Notes: generated from the sequence alone by a model not told the origin. A DNA stretch of 64,000 bases from Cellulomonas taurus (GCF_012931845.1 NZ_CP051884.1:2852001-2916000), one strand, 5' to 3'. Counted from the stretch's first letter, positions 50,484 through 60,803 are shown. A program made the numbers and translations.

Positions 50484-51221
50484 ATGAGCGAGAAGCAGAG
50501 CATCTTCGGCCGGATCACCCAGTTGGCGCGGGCGAACATCAACGCGCTGATCGACCAGGCCGAGGACCCGCAGAAGATGCTGGACCAGCTGGTGCGCGAC
50601 TACACCGGGTCGATCCAGGACGCGGAGCAGGCCATCGCCCAGACCATCGGGAATCTGCGGTTGGCCGAGCAGGACTACGCGGAGGACGTCGCCGCCGCCC
50701 GGGAGTGGGGCAACAAGGCGCTGGCCGCCTCCGCCCGGGCCGACCAGTACCGCTCGTCGGGCGACGCCGCGAACGCCGACAAGTTCGACAACCTGGCCAA
50801 GGTCGCGATCAGCAAGCAGATCGCCGCCGAGCAGGAGGTCAAAACCGCCGAGCCGATGATCGCCCAGCAGCGCGAGACGGCGGAGAAGCTCAAGACCGGC
50901 CTGGCCCAGATGAAGGACAAGCTCACCGACCTGAAGTCGCGGCGCGACTCCCTGATCGCCCGGCAGAAGTCGGCGCAGGCCCAGCAGCAGGTGCAGCAGG
51001 CGATCGGATCGATCAACGTCCTGGACCCCACCAGCGAGATCGCCCGCTTCGAGGAGAAGGTCCGGCGCGAGGAGGCGCTGGCCATGGGTCAGGCCGAGAT
51101 CGCCGCGTCCTCGCTGGACTCCCAGTTCGCCGAGCTGGAGTCGGCCGGCACCGAGATCGAGGTCGAGGCCCGGCTGGCAGCGCTCAAGGCCGGTCGCCCG
51201 GCCCCGCAGATCGAGGGCTGA
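50484..51221 (+). CDS. pspA: PspA/IM30-family envelope-stress protein
   Basis: A 245-aa coiled-coil protein of the ESCRT-III-like PspA family, which coats and repairs stressed membrane. The N-terminal amphipathic segment and conserved start SIFGRITQLARANINALIDQ, AEDPQKMLDQLVRDYTGSIQ are clear, followed by helices (EQEVKTAEPMIAQQRETAEK, DLKSRRDSLIARQKSAQAQQ) and the C-terminal EIARFEEKVRREEALAMGQA. A GGAAGGCATGAC site precedes the ATG. It is co-transcribed with the TPM gene. Confidence 0.93.
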   Translation: MSEKQSIFGRITQLARANINALIDQAEDPQKMLDQLVRDYTGSIQDAEQAIAQTIGNLRLAEQDYAEDVAAAREWGNKALAASARADQYRSSGDAANADKFDNLAKVAISKQIAAEQEVKTAEPMIAQQRETAEKLKTGLAQMKDKLTDLKSRRDSLIARQKSAQAQQQVQQAIGSINVLDPTSEIARFEEKVRREEALAMGQAEIAASSLDSQFAELESAGTEIEVEARLAALKAGRPAPQIEG

Positions 51222-51231
51222 GCACGACCGC

Positions 51232-51270
51232 GCGACGGCCCGTCACCTCCCCGGGGTGGCGGGCCGTCGC
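51232..51270. terminator. Bidirectional hairpin between pspA and the amidotransferase gene
   Basis: An 11-bp stem (GCGACGGCCCG at 51232-51242 pairing with 51260-51270) whose loop contains a further CACC/GGTG pairing. It lies 11 bp after the pspA stop and 57 bp after the convergent gene's stop. Confidence 0.65.
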
Positions 51271-51326
51271 CGAGTTCGGCGGCTCCGCTCACGACCTCGC
51301 GGCGGATGTGCCGACCTGGGTGCCGC

Positions 51327-52049
51327 TCATCGGTGCCGGACGTGGTCCCGCACCCGGGCCGCGAATGCCTCGGCCAGCGTCCGACCGTCGCGGGCCACCC
51401 GCTCGTCGGCCTCCCGTGCGGCGGTCACCATCGCGTCGGCCTCATCGGCGGGCAGCTGGTCGGCCACCGCCCAGCGTCGCAGCAGCTCCGGCGACGCCTC
51501 CGGGTGGAACTGCACACCCCAGGCGTTGCCGACCCGGAACGCCTGGTACGGATACATCGGCGATGACGCCAGCCAGGTCCCGGTGCGCGGCAGGTCCACG
51601 ACCGCATCGGAGTGCATGGTCGGCATCACCACGGTCGGGTCCGCTGCCAGCGCCCCGAGCAGGGGGTCGGACTGCGCCTCCGGCCGCCAGCGCAGCGCGA
51701 CGGTCCCGGCCTCACGTCCGGGCGGCGCATCGACGTGCACCCGGCCACCGGTGGCGACAGCGAGCAGCTGCGCGCCCAGGCAGATGCCGAGCGTGGGCAC
51801 CCCGGCGGCGACCGCCTCGGTCAGCGCTGTCCGGGCGGCCGGGATCTGCGGCAGCTGATCGTCGTGCGCGGACATGTTCCCACCGAGCACGATCAGGCCG
51901 TCCACGGCGTCGACGGGGCCGATGTCCTCGCCCTGGTCGGCACGCACCAGGCGGAGGGTCACCCCGTCCAGCCACTCGGCGAAGCGATCCAGGGGCACCT
52001 CGTCATCCAGCTGGACGACGGTCAACACAGGGGGGAGGCTGACGGTCAC
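51327..52049 (-). CDS. Class I glutamine amidotransferase-like protein
   Basis: A 240-aa single-domain GATase1: VVQLDDEVPLDRFAEWLDGV, VDGLIVLGGNMSAHDDQLPQ, the nucleophile elbow GVPTLGICLGAQLLAVATGG (Cys90) and the His-Glu pair in WGVQFHPEASPELLRRW. It resembles stand-alone GMP-synthase-like or gamma-glutamyl amide hydrolases rather than a named enzyme. The GTG at 52049 follows a TAGCCT box by 8 nt, a leaderless arrangement; the longer frame above it is antisense to the response regulator. Confidence 0.88.
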   Translation of the reverse strand: MTVSLPPVLTVVQLDDEVPLDRFAEWLDGVTLRLVRADQGEDIGPVDAVDGLIVLGGNMSAHDDQLPQIPAARTALTEAVAAGVPTLGICLGAQLLAVATGGRVHVDAPPGREAGTVALRWRPEAQSDPLLGALAADPTVVMPTMHSDAVVDLPRTGTWLASSPMYPYQAFRVGNAWGVQFHPEASPELLRRWAVADQLPADEADAMVTAAREADERVARDGRTLAEAFAARVRDHVRHR

Positions 52050-52057
52050 GGTGCAGC

Positions 52058-52063
52058 AGGCTA
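52058..52063 (-). promoter_or_regulatory. -10 box TAGCCT of the amidotransferase gene
   Basis: TAGCCT on the minus strand, 8 nt before the GTG at 52049. This decides the start codon and implies leaderless translation. Confidence 0.6.
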
Positions 52064-52140
52064 GTCCCTGACCCGTCGATCCCGGCAATCCGCAGCCGCT
52101 TCCCAGGAAACCCTCAGAGATCGGCTGCACACTGAATGGC

Positions 52141-52869
52141 GTGACCGCCACCACCGGAACCGAAGCCACCCTGCTGGTCGTCGACGACGAGCCGAACATC
52201 CGCGAACTGCTGGCGACCTCGCTGCGGTTCGCCGGCTTCGACGTGCACGCCGCCGCCGACGGTGGCACCGCGCTCCGCCTGGCCAAGCAGGTCCAGCCCG
52301 ACCTGCTGGTGCTGGACGTGATGCTGCCCGACATGGACGGCTTCACCGTGACCCGGCGGCTGCGGGAGAAGGGCCAGCACGTCCCGGTGCTCTTCCTGAC
52401 CGCCCGGGACGACACCCAGGACAAGATCACCGGCCTGACGGTGGGCGGCGACGACTACGTCACCAAGCCGTTCAGCCTGGAGGAGGTGGTGGCCCGGATC
52501 CGCGCCATCCTGCGCCGCACCACCGGGGTCGAGGCCGAGTCCACCAGCGTGCTCAGCTACGAGGACCTGGAGCTGGACGAGGACTCGCACGAGGTGCGCC
52601 GGGCCGGACAGGTGATCGACCTGTCCCCCACCGAGTTCAAGCTGCTGCGCTACCTGATGCTGAACCCCGGCCGCGTGCTGTCCAAGGCGCAGATCCTGGA
52701 CCACGTCTGGCAGTACGACTGGGGCGGCGACGCGAACATCGTCGAGTCCTACATCTCCTACCTGCGCCGCAAGGTCGACCACATCGAGGGCGCCGCGGGG
52801 CCGGTCGCACCGCTGATCCAGACCAAGCGCGGTGTCGGGTACATGCTGCGCAAGCCGAGCGGGTCGTGA
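52141..52869 (+). CDS. OmpR/PhoB-type response regulator
   Basis: A 242-aa two-component regulator. The receiver domain has TLLVVDDEPNIRELLATSLR, the phospho-acceptor Asp59 in LLVLDVMLPDMDGFTVTRRL, the switch Thr in VLFLTARDDTQDK and Lys in DDYVTKPFSLEEVVARIRAI. The C-terminal winged helix is DLSPTEFKLLRYLMLNPGRV, LSKAQILDHVWQYDWGGDAN, TKRGVGYMLRKP. The GTG at 52141 has a weak CACACT box 7 nt upstream and no ribosome site. It overlaps the kinase gene by GTGA. Target genes are unknown. Confidence 0.94.
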   Translation: MTATTGTEATLLVVDDEPNIRELLATSLRFAGFDVHAAADGGTALRLAKQVQPDLLVLDVMLPDMDGFTVTRRLREKGQHVPVLFLTARDDTQDKITGLTVGGDDYVTKPFSLEEVVARIRAILRRTTGVEAESTSVLSYEDLELDEDSHEVRRAGQVIDLSPTEFKLLRYLMLNPGRVLSKAQILDHVWQYDWGGDANIVESYISYLRRKVDHIEGAAGPVAPLIQTKRGVGYMLRKPSGS

Positions 52870-54374
52870 TCGAGCGCGCTCGCACGCTCTGGCGGCGCAC
52901 CCCGCTCAGCGCCCGACTGGTCGGCATCACCACCGTGCTGCTGGCGATCGGCCTGACCATCGCGGGCACCGCCACCACCACGCTGCTGCGCAGTTACCTG
53001 ATCGGGCAGGTGGACGAGCAACTGGCCGCCCAGACCCAGTACTACTCCGAGCGGATGGCGGCGATCTACTCGGTCGAACAAAGCCTGGAGTCGGTCAGCC
53101 GGGACAGCTGGACCCAGTTCGACTACGCCCTGGACGTGCAGATCCTGGACGAGAGCGTGCAGATCCCGCCCTCTGCTGCCACCGCCTCCGCGTACGGCGC
53201 ACCGGTGATGCCGGACCTGACCCTGGACACCGTCGCGGACTACACCGGCCATGCCTTCACCGTGCGGTCGTCCAAGGCGGCCTCCGGCTGGCGGGTGATC
53301 GTCACGCCGGTCACCACCCGCGGCACCGACACGGTGGTCGGCTGGGTGACGATGGCCAAGCCGATGGGCGAGGCCGGGGACATCGTCCGGTCGGCTGCGG
53401 TGGCGATGTGGACCTCCGCCGCGGCGATCATGATCATCGGCGCGGTCGCCGGGACCTGGGCGGTGCGCCGCTCGCTGCGGCCGCTGCGCGAGATCGAGGA
53501 CACCGCCGCCACCATCGCCGCCGGTGACCTGTCGCGCCGCGTCCCGGAGGCCCCGGAGACCACCGAGGTCGGTCGGCTGTCCGCCTCGCTGAACGGGATG
53601 TTGACCCAGATCGAGGCGGCCTTCGACGCGCGCACCGCCTCGGAGGAGCGGATGCGCCGGTTCGTCGCCGACGCCTCCCACGAGCTGCGCACTCCGCTGG
53701 CGGCGATCCGCGGCTACGGCGAGCTGTACCGGATGGGTGCCCTGACCGAGAAGGAGCAGGTGGACGACACCATGCGCCGGATCGAGCAGTCGGCGACCCG
53801 GATGGGCGGTCTGGTCGAAGACCTGCTCGCCCTGGCCCGGCTGGACGCCGACCGACCCGGCCGCACCGACCCGGTCGACCTGGCGGTGCTGGCCACCGAC
53901 GCCGCCCACGACCTGCGTGCCCTCGACCCCGGCCGGGAGGTGCGGGTCCGTTCCCTGACCCCGGGCGCGGACGACGAGCTGCCCACCACCGTGGTGCTCG
54001 GCGACGAGCCGCGGCTGCGTCAGGTCCTGGCGAACCTGATCGGCAACATCGCCCGGCACACCCCCGCCGGATCACCCGCCGAACTGCTGGTCGGCCGGAT
54101 CGGGGACCGGGTGGTGCTGGAGGTGCGCGACCACGGACCCGGCATCCCGCCGGAACACGCGGGCCGGGTGTTCGAGCGGTTCTACCGGATCGACGCCAGC
54201 CGCACCCGGGAACCCGCAGGCACCGGCGGCGGGGCGGGGCTGGGCATGGCGATCGTCGCCGCGATCATCGACACCCACCTGGGCAGCGTCGCCATCGACC
54301 GGACGCCCGGCGGCGGCACCACCGTCCGGGTCGAGCTCCCGGCGCTCGACCGCCCCGACCAGCCCGGGGACTGA
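52866..54374 (+). CDS. HAMP-domain sensor histidine kinase
   Basis: Membrane sensor partner of the preceding regulator, 502 aa. TM1 is about residues 18-42 (VGITTVLLAIGLTIAGTATT), an extracytoplasmic domain of 135 aa follows, TM2 is about 178-204, then HAMP (RRSLRPLREIEDTAATIAAG), the H-box DASHELRTPLAAIRGYGELY (His272), N-box VLANLIGNIARHTPAG, G1 DHGPGIPPEHAGRVFERFYR and G2 GGGAGLGMAIVAAIIDTHLG. The layout is that of TrcS/PrrB-like actinobacterial kinases. The signal is unknown. Confidence 0.94.
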   Translation: MIERARTLWRRTPLSARLVGITTVLLAIGLTIAGTATTTLLRSYLIGQVDEQLAAQTQYYSERMAAIYSVEQSLESVSRDSWTQFDYALDVQILDESVQIPPSAATASAYGAPVMPDLTLDTVADYTGHAFTVRSSKAASGWRVIVTPVTTRGTDTVVGWVTMAKPMGEAGDIVRSAAVAMWTSAAAIMIIGAVAGTWAVRRSLRPLREIEDTAATIAAGDLSRRVPEAPETTEVGRLSASLNGMLTQIEAAFDARTASEERMRRFVADASHELRTPLAAIRGYGELYRMGALTEKEQVDDTMRRIEQSATRMGGLVEDLLALARLDADRPGRTDPVDLAVLATDAAHDLRALDPGREVRVRSLTPGADDELPTTVVLGDEPRLRQVLANLIGNIARHTPAGSPAELLVGRIGDRVVLEVRDHGPGIPPEHAGRVFERFYRIDASRTREPAGTGGGAGLGMAIVAAIIDTHLGSVAIDRTPGGGTTVRVELPALDRPDQPGD

Positions 54375-54414
54375 CCGCCCGCCGGCCGAGGTCACTGTCC
54401 CTCCGGGTCCGGGC

Positions 54415-54420
54415 TACGAT
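54415..54420 (+). promoter_or_regulatory. -10 box TACGAT before the HD-domain gene
   Basis: TACGAT with a possible GTCACT -35 18 bp upstream (54391-54396). The predicted leader before the ATG at 54462 is about 35 nt. Confidence 0.5.
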
Positions 54421-54461
54421 GGCGCGCCGTCAGGGTTTCCCGTCTCCGTGAGGCTTGTTCC

Positions 54462-55175
54462 ATGGGCGTCTACGACGCACCGCAGTGGCTGTTGTCCGCC
54501 TTCGTCCGCAGCACCCTCGGTGCCGGGGCGACCGCACCGGAGGACGAGATCCGTCGGGTCGGGACCGAGCTGGTGGAGCGGTGGACCGGACCCGGCCGGA
54601 CCTACCACAACCTGCGGCACCTGACCGATGTCCTGGCCCGGGTGGACGAGCTGGCCGAGGAGACCCACGAGCCGCACCTGGTCCGGCTGGCCGCCTGGTA
54701 CCACGGTGCGATCTTCGACGCCGACAAGCTGGCCACCTACGCCAACCGCGGCGGTGAGGACGAGGTCGCCTCCGCCGCCCTGGCCCGCGAGCAGCTGACC
54801 GCCCTCGGTCTGCCGGAGGCCGCCGTCGCCCGGGTGCACCAGATGGTGATCGCCCTGGTCCGGCACCAGGCCGACCCGACCGACTTCGACTGCGCGGTGC
54901 TCTGCGACGCCGACCTGGCGATGCTGGCCGCCGAGCCGCAGCGCTACAAGGCGTACCTGCACGACGTGCGGGAGGAGTACGCGGACATCCCGATGCAGGA
55001 CTACCTGCGCGCCCGGGTGAAGATCGTGCGCAAGCTGCTGGGCCGGCCCAGCCTGTTCGTCAGCCCGCTCGGTGCCGCCTGGGAGGAACCCGCCCGGCAG
55101 AACCTCGCCGCCGAGTTGCACAAGCTGGAGAAGGTCCTGGCCGAGGTCGACGCCCCGGCCCAGCCCCAGCCCTGA
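54462..55175 (+). CDS. HD-domain family phosphohydrolase-like protein
   Basis: A 237-aa protein of the family annotated as predicted metal-dependent HD phosphohydrolase. The helical metal-site motifs are RTYHNLRHLTDVLARVDELA, LVRLAAWYHGAIFDADKLAT, VHQMVIALVRHQADPTDFDC and AVLCDADLAMLAAEPQRYKA, giving H...H-x-x..D and D-x-D/L residues. YADIPMQDYLRARVKIVRKL follows. The substrate is unknown. ATG at 54462 preceded by GTGAGGC. Confidence 0.87.
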   Translation: MGVYDAPQWLLSAFVRSTLGAGATAPEDEIRRVGTELVERWTGPGRTYHNLRHLTDVLARVDELAEETHEPHLVRLAAWYHGAIFDADKLATYANRGGEDEVASAALAREQLTALGLPEAAVARVHQMVIALVRHQADPTDFDCAVLCDADLAMLAAEPQRYKAYLHDVREEYADIPMQDYLRARVKIVRKLLGRPSLFVSPLGAAWEEPARQNLAAELHKLEKVLAEVDAPAQPQP

Positions 55176-55233
55176 CGCCGCCCGGCGGACACCCCGCCGT
55201 TGCCCCACCCCGGAGTCGTCAGCCCGGGTCCTG

Positions 55234-55304
55234 CCGAGTTCGTGGGTTCGGCCCCGAGTTCGGCACCCGCGCTGCCGAACTCGGGGCGGAAGTGCCGAAC
55301 TCGA
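55234..55304. repeat. TGCCGAACTCG inverted-repeat cluster
   Basis: Copies of TGCCGA(A/G)(C/T)TCG in both orientations at about 55234, 55257, 55274 and 55294. The middle two form the 14-bp hairpin at 55253-55287. This looks like a small REP-type palindromic element; 55176-55417 contains no gene. Confidence 0.55.
55253..55287. terminator. Bidirectional terminator hairpin between the HD gene and groEL
   Basis: A perfect 14-bp stem (CCCCGAGTTCGGCA with its complement at 55274-55287) and a 7-nt loop, between two convergent genes. Confidence 0.75.
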
Positions 55305-55417
55305 CGCACGGAGCCCGCCGCACTCTCTGCTCGCCGGATCGGCGCGTGGGCGGTGCAACGGAACGGCCGGCCACCCCCGAGGGGGTGACCGACCGCTGCG
55401 CTGTCAGTGGGCGGGAC

Positions 55418-57058
<1,641 letters not shown>

Positions 57059-57167
57059 TCACTGGTGGCTTGGGCGGCCGGCTGATGCCCGCGACGGACG
57101 GTCCGCCGCCCACCGGTCAGGTCCCGGTGCGCGGCTGACCTCATCGGTCGGCCTGATGTTCTCGATT

Positions 57168-57194
57168 CTGTCACTCTCCACCGGAGAGTGCTAA
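57168..57194. promoter_or_regulatory. CIRCE element 1 upstream of groEL (degenerate left arm)
   Basis: CTGTCACTC-N9-GAGTGCTAA. The right arm is a perfect CIRCE half (consensus TTAGCACTC-N9-GAGTGCTAA) and the left arm matches 6 of 9. HrcA is the known CIRCE repressor. Confidence 0.75.
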
Positions 57195-57202
57195 GTCAAT
57201 GG

Positions 57203-57229
57203 TTAGCACTCGACCCCTGCGAGTGCAAG
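57203..57229. promoter_or_regulatory. CIRCE element 2 upstream of groEL
   Basis: TTAGCACTC-N9-GAGTGCAAG, left arm perfect and right arm 7 of 9. It begins 8 bp after the first element, so the two perfect halves face each other across GTCAATGG. Heat-inducible HrcA control of groEL is expected. Confidence 0.8.
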
Positions 57230-57270
57230 GTCCGGTCCCGGAATCGTCTGAGCGCGAACGACCGGTGGTT

Positions 57271-57276
57271 TACGGT
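57271..57276 (+). promoter_or_regulatory. -10 box TACGGT of the GH15-like gene
   Basis: TACGGT lies 8 nt before the ATG at 57285, with no ribosome site: a leaderless arrangement. Confidence 0.5.
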
Positions 57277-57284
57277 GTCTGTCC

Positions 57285-58565
57285 ATGTCAGCCGCGCGCG
57301 CCGCCACCGCCGTCGTCGCGCTGTCCGCCCTCGCCGTCGGGCTGGTCACCTGGGGGGCGAGCGGCCCGCGCAGCGCCCGGATCGCGCTGTACTCCGAGGG
57401 GGTCGTCCTGGAGGCGGACGGCAGCCGCACCCTGGTCCCCGAGGGCGCGGAACCGCTGCTGCACGACGGCACCCGCGTGCTGGACGACCCCACCACCGAC
57501 ACCGACGACGCCCTGGCCGCCGAGCAACGCGCCTGGCTGGCGGCCGGTGACTTGCCCGGCGCCGAGGGCCCCTACGCGGATCTGGTCACCGACGCCCTGC
57601 TGGACCTGCACACCCTGGTGCTGGACGACGGTGCCGCGGTGGCCGCCTGGTCGCCGTACTGGCGCTACGTCTGGCCCCGGGACTCGTCCTTCGTGGCGGT
57701 CGCCCTGGCTCGCACCGGCCACGTCGAGGACGCGCTGGCGATCCTGGACTTCCTCGCCGGCGTCCAGGAGCCCGACGGGTCGTTCCAAGCCCGCTACCTG
57801 CCCGACGGCACCGGCGACACCCCGGACGACCGCGGCGAGCAGACCGACGGCACCGGATGGGTGCTGTGGGCCGCGCACGAGGTGGCGATCGCCGCCGACG
57901 ACCCGGTGGCCACCGCCACCACGCTGCGCCCGCTGGTGGACATCACGGCACGCCATGCCGAACGCCTGGTCGCCGGGGACGGCCTGCCGGAGGCGTCACC
58001 CGACTACTGGGAGGTGCACGAGAGCGAGCTCACCCTGGGCACCGTGGCGCCGGTGCTGGCCGGGCTGGAGGGCGCCTCGGCGTTCTACACCCTGCTCGGC
58101 GACGCGACGGCGGCGGCGGCGGCCCGCTCGGCCGCCGACCTGACCCGGACCGCGATCCAGGAGGACTTCGACGAGTTCGGGCGCTACGCGGACGGCGACC
58201 TGGCGGATGCGGCGAGCGCCTTCACCCTGCCGCCGTTCCAGCCGACCGCCCTGGACGGCGCGCTGTCCGCCTGGCAGGAGTCGGCCGCCGACATGGCACG
58301 TCCGGCCGGTGGACTGGCACCGGGCGCCGGCTGGCGGCAGGACGGCATCTCCTGGACGCCTCAGACCTCGCTGTACGCGCTCACCGCGGCGAGCAACGGC
58401 GACCGCGACCAGGCGGTCGCCTGGCTGGACTGGCTGGACGCGCACCGGACCGATCTGGGGGCACTGCCGGAGAAGGTGCTGGACGACGGCTCACCGGCCG
58501 CCGTGGCACCCCTCGCCTGGACCGCCGCGTGTGTGGTGCTGGCGGTCGACGCCCTGGACGACTGA
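57285..58565 (+). CDS. GH15-like glycoside hydrolase family protein
   Basis: A 426-aa exported or membrane-anchored protein with an N-terminal hydrophobic segment (TAVVALSALAVGLVTWG) and an (alpha/alpha)6-type catalytic region: SPYWRYVWPRDSSFVAVALA is the GH15 W-x-W-P-R-D signature, then LAILDFLAGVQEPDGSFQAR, QTDGTGWVLWAAHEVAIAAD, PDYWEVHESELTLGTVAPVL and ISWTPQTSLYALTAASNGDR. Similar enzymes hydrolyse alpha-glucans, but the substrate is unproven and the length is below classic glucoamylases. Confidence 0.85.
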   Translation: MSAARAATAVVALSALAVGLVTWGASGPRSARIALYSEGVVLEADGSRTLVPEGAEPLLHDGTRVLDDPTTDTDDALAAEQRAWLAAGDLPGAEGPYADLVTDALLDLHTLVLDDGAAVAAWSPYWRYVWPRDSSFVAVALARTGHVEDALAILDFLAGVQEPDGSFQARYLPDGTGDTPDDRGEQTDGTGWVLWAAHEVAIAADDPVATATTLRPLVDITARHAERLVAGDGLPEASPDYWEVHESELTLGTVAPVLAGLEGASAFYTLLGDATAAAAARSAADLTRTAIQEDFDEFGRYADGDLADAASAFTLPPFQPTALDGALSAWQESAADMARPAGGLAPGAGWRQDGISWTPQTSLYALTAASNGDRDQAVAWLDWLDAHRTDLGALPEKVLDDGSPAAVAPLAWTAACVVLAVDALDD

Positions 58566-58601
58566 CGGGGCCGAGCGCACCGGGGCGCGCCTCGACCCCG
58601 T
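58565..58601. terminator. Hairpin between the GH15-like gene and cspA
   Basis: ACGGGGCCGAG (58565-58575) pairs with CTCGACCCCGT (58591-58601) with one mismatch and a 15-nt loop, between convergent genes. Confidence 0.6.
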
Positions 58602-58612
58602 CGGTCGTGGTC

Positions 58613-58816
58613 TCAGAGCGGTCGAACCTGCTCGGCCTGGGGACCCTTGGTGCCCTGACCGACCTCGAACTCGACGTTCTGGCCCTCCTCGAGGCTGCGG
58701 TAGCCCTCGGTCTGGATCGCGCTGAAGTGCACGAACAGATCCTGAGTGCCGTCGGCCGGGGTGATGAACCCGTAGCCCTTCTCGGCGTTGAACCACTTGA
58801 CGGTGCCCTGCGACAT
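58613..58816 (-). CDS. cspA: CspA-type cold-shock protein
   Basis: A 67-aa single cold-shock domain that binds RNA/ss[23 protein letters not shown] contains RNP1 (KGYGFI) and [20 protein letters not shown] contains RNP2 (VHFSAI). It ends [11 protein letters not shown]. An excellent AGGAG lies 6 nt before the ATG. Very probably a major actinobacterial Csp. Confidence 0.97.
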   Translation of the reverse strand: MSQGTVKWFNAEKGYGFITPADGTQDLFVHFSAIQTEGYRSLEEGQNVEFEVGQGTKGPQAEQVRPL

Positions 58817-58959
58817 GCGGTGCTCCTGCGACTGGGTGTTCGGCTGACACCGCCACAGCGGCCCCGAGCGGGACTGTCTGCGGCGTGGCGCTGAGCGTAG
58901 CCGCGCCCGAGTGAGGGCGAAAGGGGTGATTCCGGCGGATCAGCCGTGGCGGTCGCGGC

Positions 58960-59601
58960 TCAGTTGGCGAAGTCGCGGCGCAGCAGCACCGTCACGCCGC
59001 TCCCGGCGTTGTCCGCGGACTCGGTGACCGTCGTGATCCCCAGGCTGTCGGCCACCGCCTGCGCGGTCGGCTGCAGCTCCGGCGAGGCGTAGAACACCGT
59101 CGTCACGTCCGCGATCGAGGCGCTGCCGTTGCCGGCGGTGACCGAGGTGAACCCGGCGGTGCCGAGCCGGTCGGCGACGTCCGCCGCCAGGCCCTGGCGG
59201 TTCGCCGCGTTGAGCACGTCGATCGCCTGGGCGTAGTCGACGGTGGCCGCCGGGGGCTCCTCGGTGGCCGGGGCCTCCGGCGCCTGCTCACCGTCGGTGC
59301 TGCCGTCGGTGGCAGCCGGGTCGCCCGGCTGCTCGGCGTCCGCGGCACCGTCGGTGGGGGTGTCCACCGGGTCATCGGTCAGCTCGACGTTCGCCTGGTC
59401 GTTCTTGTTCCCCAGGCCGTCCCAGGACGAGGCCCAGAGCACGGCGCCGATGGTGACGGCGGGCACCAGCACGATCACCGCCACGAAGGGCCACCAGCGC
59501 GACCACCAGGTCCGGGGTGCGCGGTGCACACCGACCGGCGTGTCCACGCCCGGTTCGGCGTCGAACTCGTCCTCGGGATACGGGTAGTTGCCCTTCGTCA
59601 C
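58960..59601 (-). CDS. LytR C-terminal-domain membrane protein
   Basis: A 213-aa protein: cytoplasmic N-terminus, one membrane helix (WWPFVAVIVLVPAVTIGAVL), a Pro/Asp/Glu/Thr-rich linker and a LytR_C domain (AQAIDVLNAANRQGLAADVA, DRLGTAGFTSVTAGNGSASI, VFYASPELQPTAQAVADSLG). The LCP catalytic domain is absent; such stand-alone LytR_C proteins are common in actinobacteria and probably act at the wall. GTG at 59601 follows a TAGCCT box, i.e. leaderless. Confidence 0.87.
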   Translation of the reverse strand: MTKGNYPYPEDEFDAEPGVDTPVGVHRAPRTWWSRWWPFVAVIVLVPAVTIGAVLWASSWDGLGNKNDQANVELTDDPVDTPTDGAADAEQPGDPAATDGSTDGEQAPEAPATEEPPAATVDYAQAIDVLNAANRQGLAADVADRLGTAGFTSVTAGNGSASIADVTTVFYASPELQPTAQAVADSLGITTVTESADNAGSGVTVLLRRDFAN

Positions 59602-59608
59602 GCCGGAC

Positions 59609-59614
59609 AGGCTA
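59609..59614 (-). promoter_or_regulatory. -10 box TAGCCT of the LytR_C gene
   Basis: TAGCCT on the minus strand, 7 nt before the GTG at 59601, with no ribosome site. Confidence 0.6.
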
Positions 59615-59683
59615 GCGGCTCAGCTCCGGGGCCAGGGAACCGGCGCGGGCGCACGGCGTGGAGAAGGTGTGCAGGTCGGCGCG

Positions 59684-59968
59684 TCAGGCGTCGGAGCCGA
59701 GACGCCGGGCCGTGCGCTGCCGCTGCCGGGTCGAGCGCATCCGCCGCAGCCGCTTGACCAGCATCGGGTCGTGCGCGAGGGCAGCCGGGTCGTCGATCAG
59801 CGCGTTGAGCACCTGGTAGTACCGGGTCGCCGACATGTCGAAGAGCTCGCGGATCGCCTGCTCCTTGGCACCGGCGTACTTCCACCACTGCCGCTCGAAG
59901 GCCAGCACCTGCTGATCGCGCTCGGAGAGGCCGCCGTCGACCTGGAACGTCTCGGCCGTCGCGCTCAT
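59684..59968 (-). CDS. DUF3263 family protein
   Basis: A 94-aa protein with the DUF3263 pattern [60 protein letters not shown] and a basic tail. The core looks like a small helix-turn-helix, so DNA binding is likely but unproven. It often stands next to the LytR_C gene in actinobacteria, as here. Confidence 0.9.
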   Translation of the reverse strand: MSATAETFQVDGGLSERDQQVLAFERQWWKYAGAKEQAIRELFDMSATRYYQVLNALIDDPAALAHDPMLVKRLRRMRSTRQRQRTARRLGSDA

Positions 59969-60087
59969 CCGTGCCTCCCTCGTCCTGCGTGCCCTGCTGG
60001 GATCAACCGCGTCATCGTACGACCCGAATCACACGGGTGTCATTCGTGCCGGTCAGCGTTCCGGCCCCACGGCGGGCCGCTGCTGGC

Positions 60088-60093
60088 TACCCT
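60088..60093 (+). promoter_or_regulatory. -10 box TACCCT of ung
   Basis: TACCCT ends 6 nt before the GTG at 60100. It decides the ung start against a longer open frame from 59971. Confidence 0.6.
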
Positions 60094-60099
60094 CGCCGG

Positions 60100-60786
60100 G
60101 TGACCACGCACGCCCCCGCACCCCTGTCCGATCTGATCGCCGCCGACTGGGCGGCGGCCCTGGCGCCGGTGGAGCAGCAGATCCACGCGATGGGGGACTT
60201 CCTGCGGTCCGAGGTCGCGGCCGGTCACGGGTATCTGCCGGCCGGGGACGCGATCCTGAACGCCTTCCGCCGACCGCTGGCCGAGGTCCGGGTGCTGGTC
60301 GTCGGGCAGGACCCCTATCCGACGCCTGGTCACCCGATGGGCCTGTCGTTCTCCGTGCAGCCGACGGTGCGCCCGCTCCCCCGGTCCCTGACCAACATCT
60401 TCACGGAGCTGGAGGCCGACCTCGGCATCCCGCCGCACGGGAACGGGGACCTGTCGACCTGGGCGGACCGTGGGGTCATGCTGCTCAACCGGGTGCTGAC
60501 GGTGCGCCCCGGCGCGGCGGCCTCGCACCGGGGCAAGGGATGGGAGCAGGTCACCGACCGGGCGATCGAGGCCCTGGTGGAGCGCGGCGGGCCGCTGGTC
60601 GCGATCCTCTGGGGCCGGGACGCCCAGTCGCTGCGGCCCCGGCTCGCCGGTGTGCCCACGGTGGAGAGCGCGCACCCGAGTCCGCTGTCGGCCAGCCGGG
60701 GGTTCTTCGGCTCCCGACCCTTCTCCCGGGTGAACCAGCTGTTGACCGAACAGGGTGCCGAGCCGATCGACTGGGCGTTGGCCTGA
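60100..60786 (+). CDS. ung: Uracil-DNA glycosylase (family 1)
   Basis: Removes uracil from DNA in base-excision repair. The 228-aa product has the water-activating motif [20 protein letters not shown] (Asp71), [54 protein letters not shown] and the DNA-intercalating loop [20 protein letters not shown]. Length and motifs are standard. The GTG start is leaderless. Confidence 0.96.
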   Translation: MTTHAPAPLSDLIAADWAAALAPVEQQIHAMGDFLRSEVAAGHGYLPAGDAILNAFRRPLAEVRVLVVGQDPYPTPGHPMGLSFSVQPTVRPLPRSLTNIFTELEADLGIPPHGNGDLSTWADRGVMLLNRVLTVRPGAAASHRGKGWEQVTDRAIEALVERGGPLVAILWGRDAQSLRPRLAGVPTVESAHPSPLSASRGFFGSRPFSRVNQLLTEQGAEPIDWALA

Positions 60787-60803
60787 GGGGGAGAATGGCT
60801 GCC

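Noticed and set aside
57186-57211. GAGTGCTAA-N8-TTAGCACTC read as a single CIRCE element
   Set aside because: The arm order is reversed relative to CIRCE; the data fit two adjacent CIRCE elements better.
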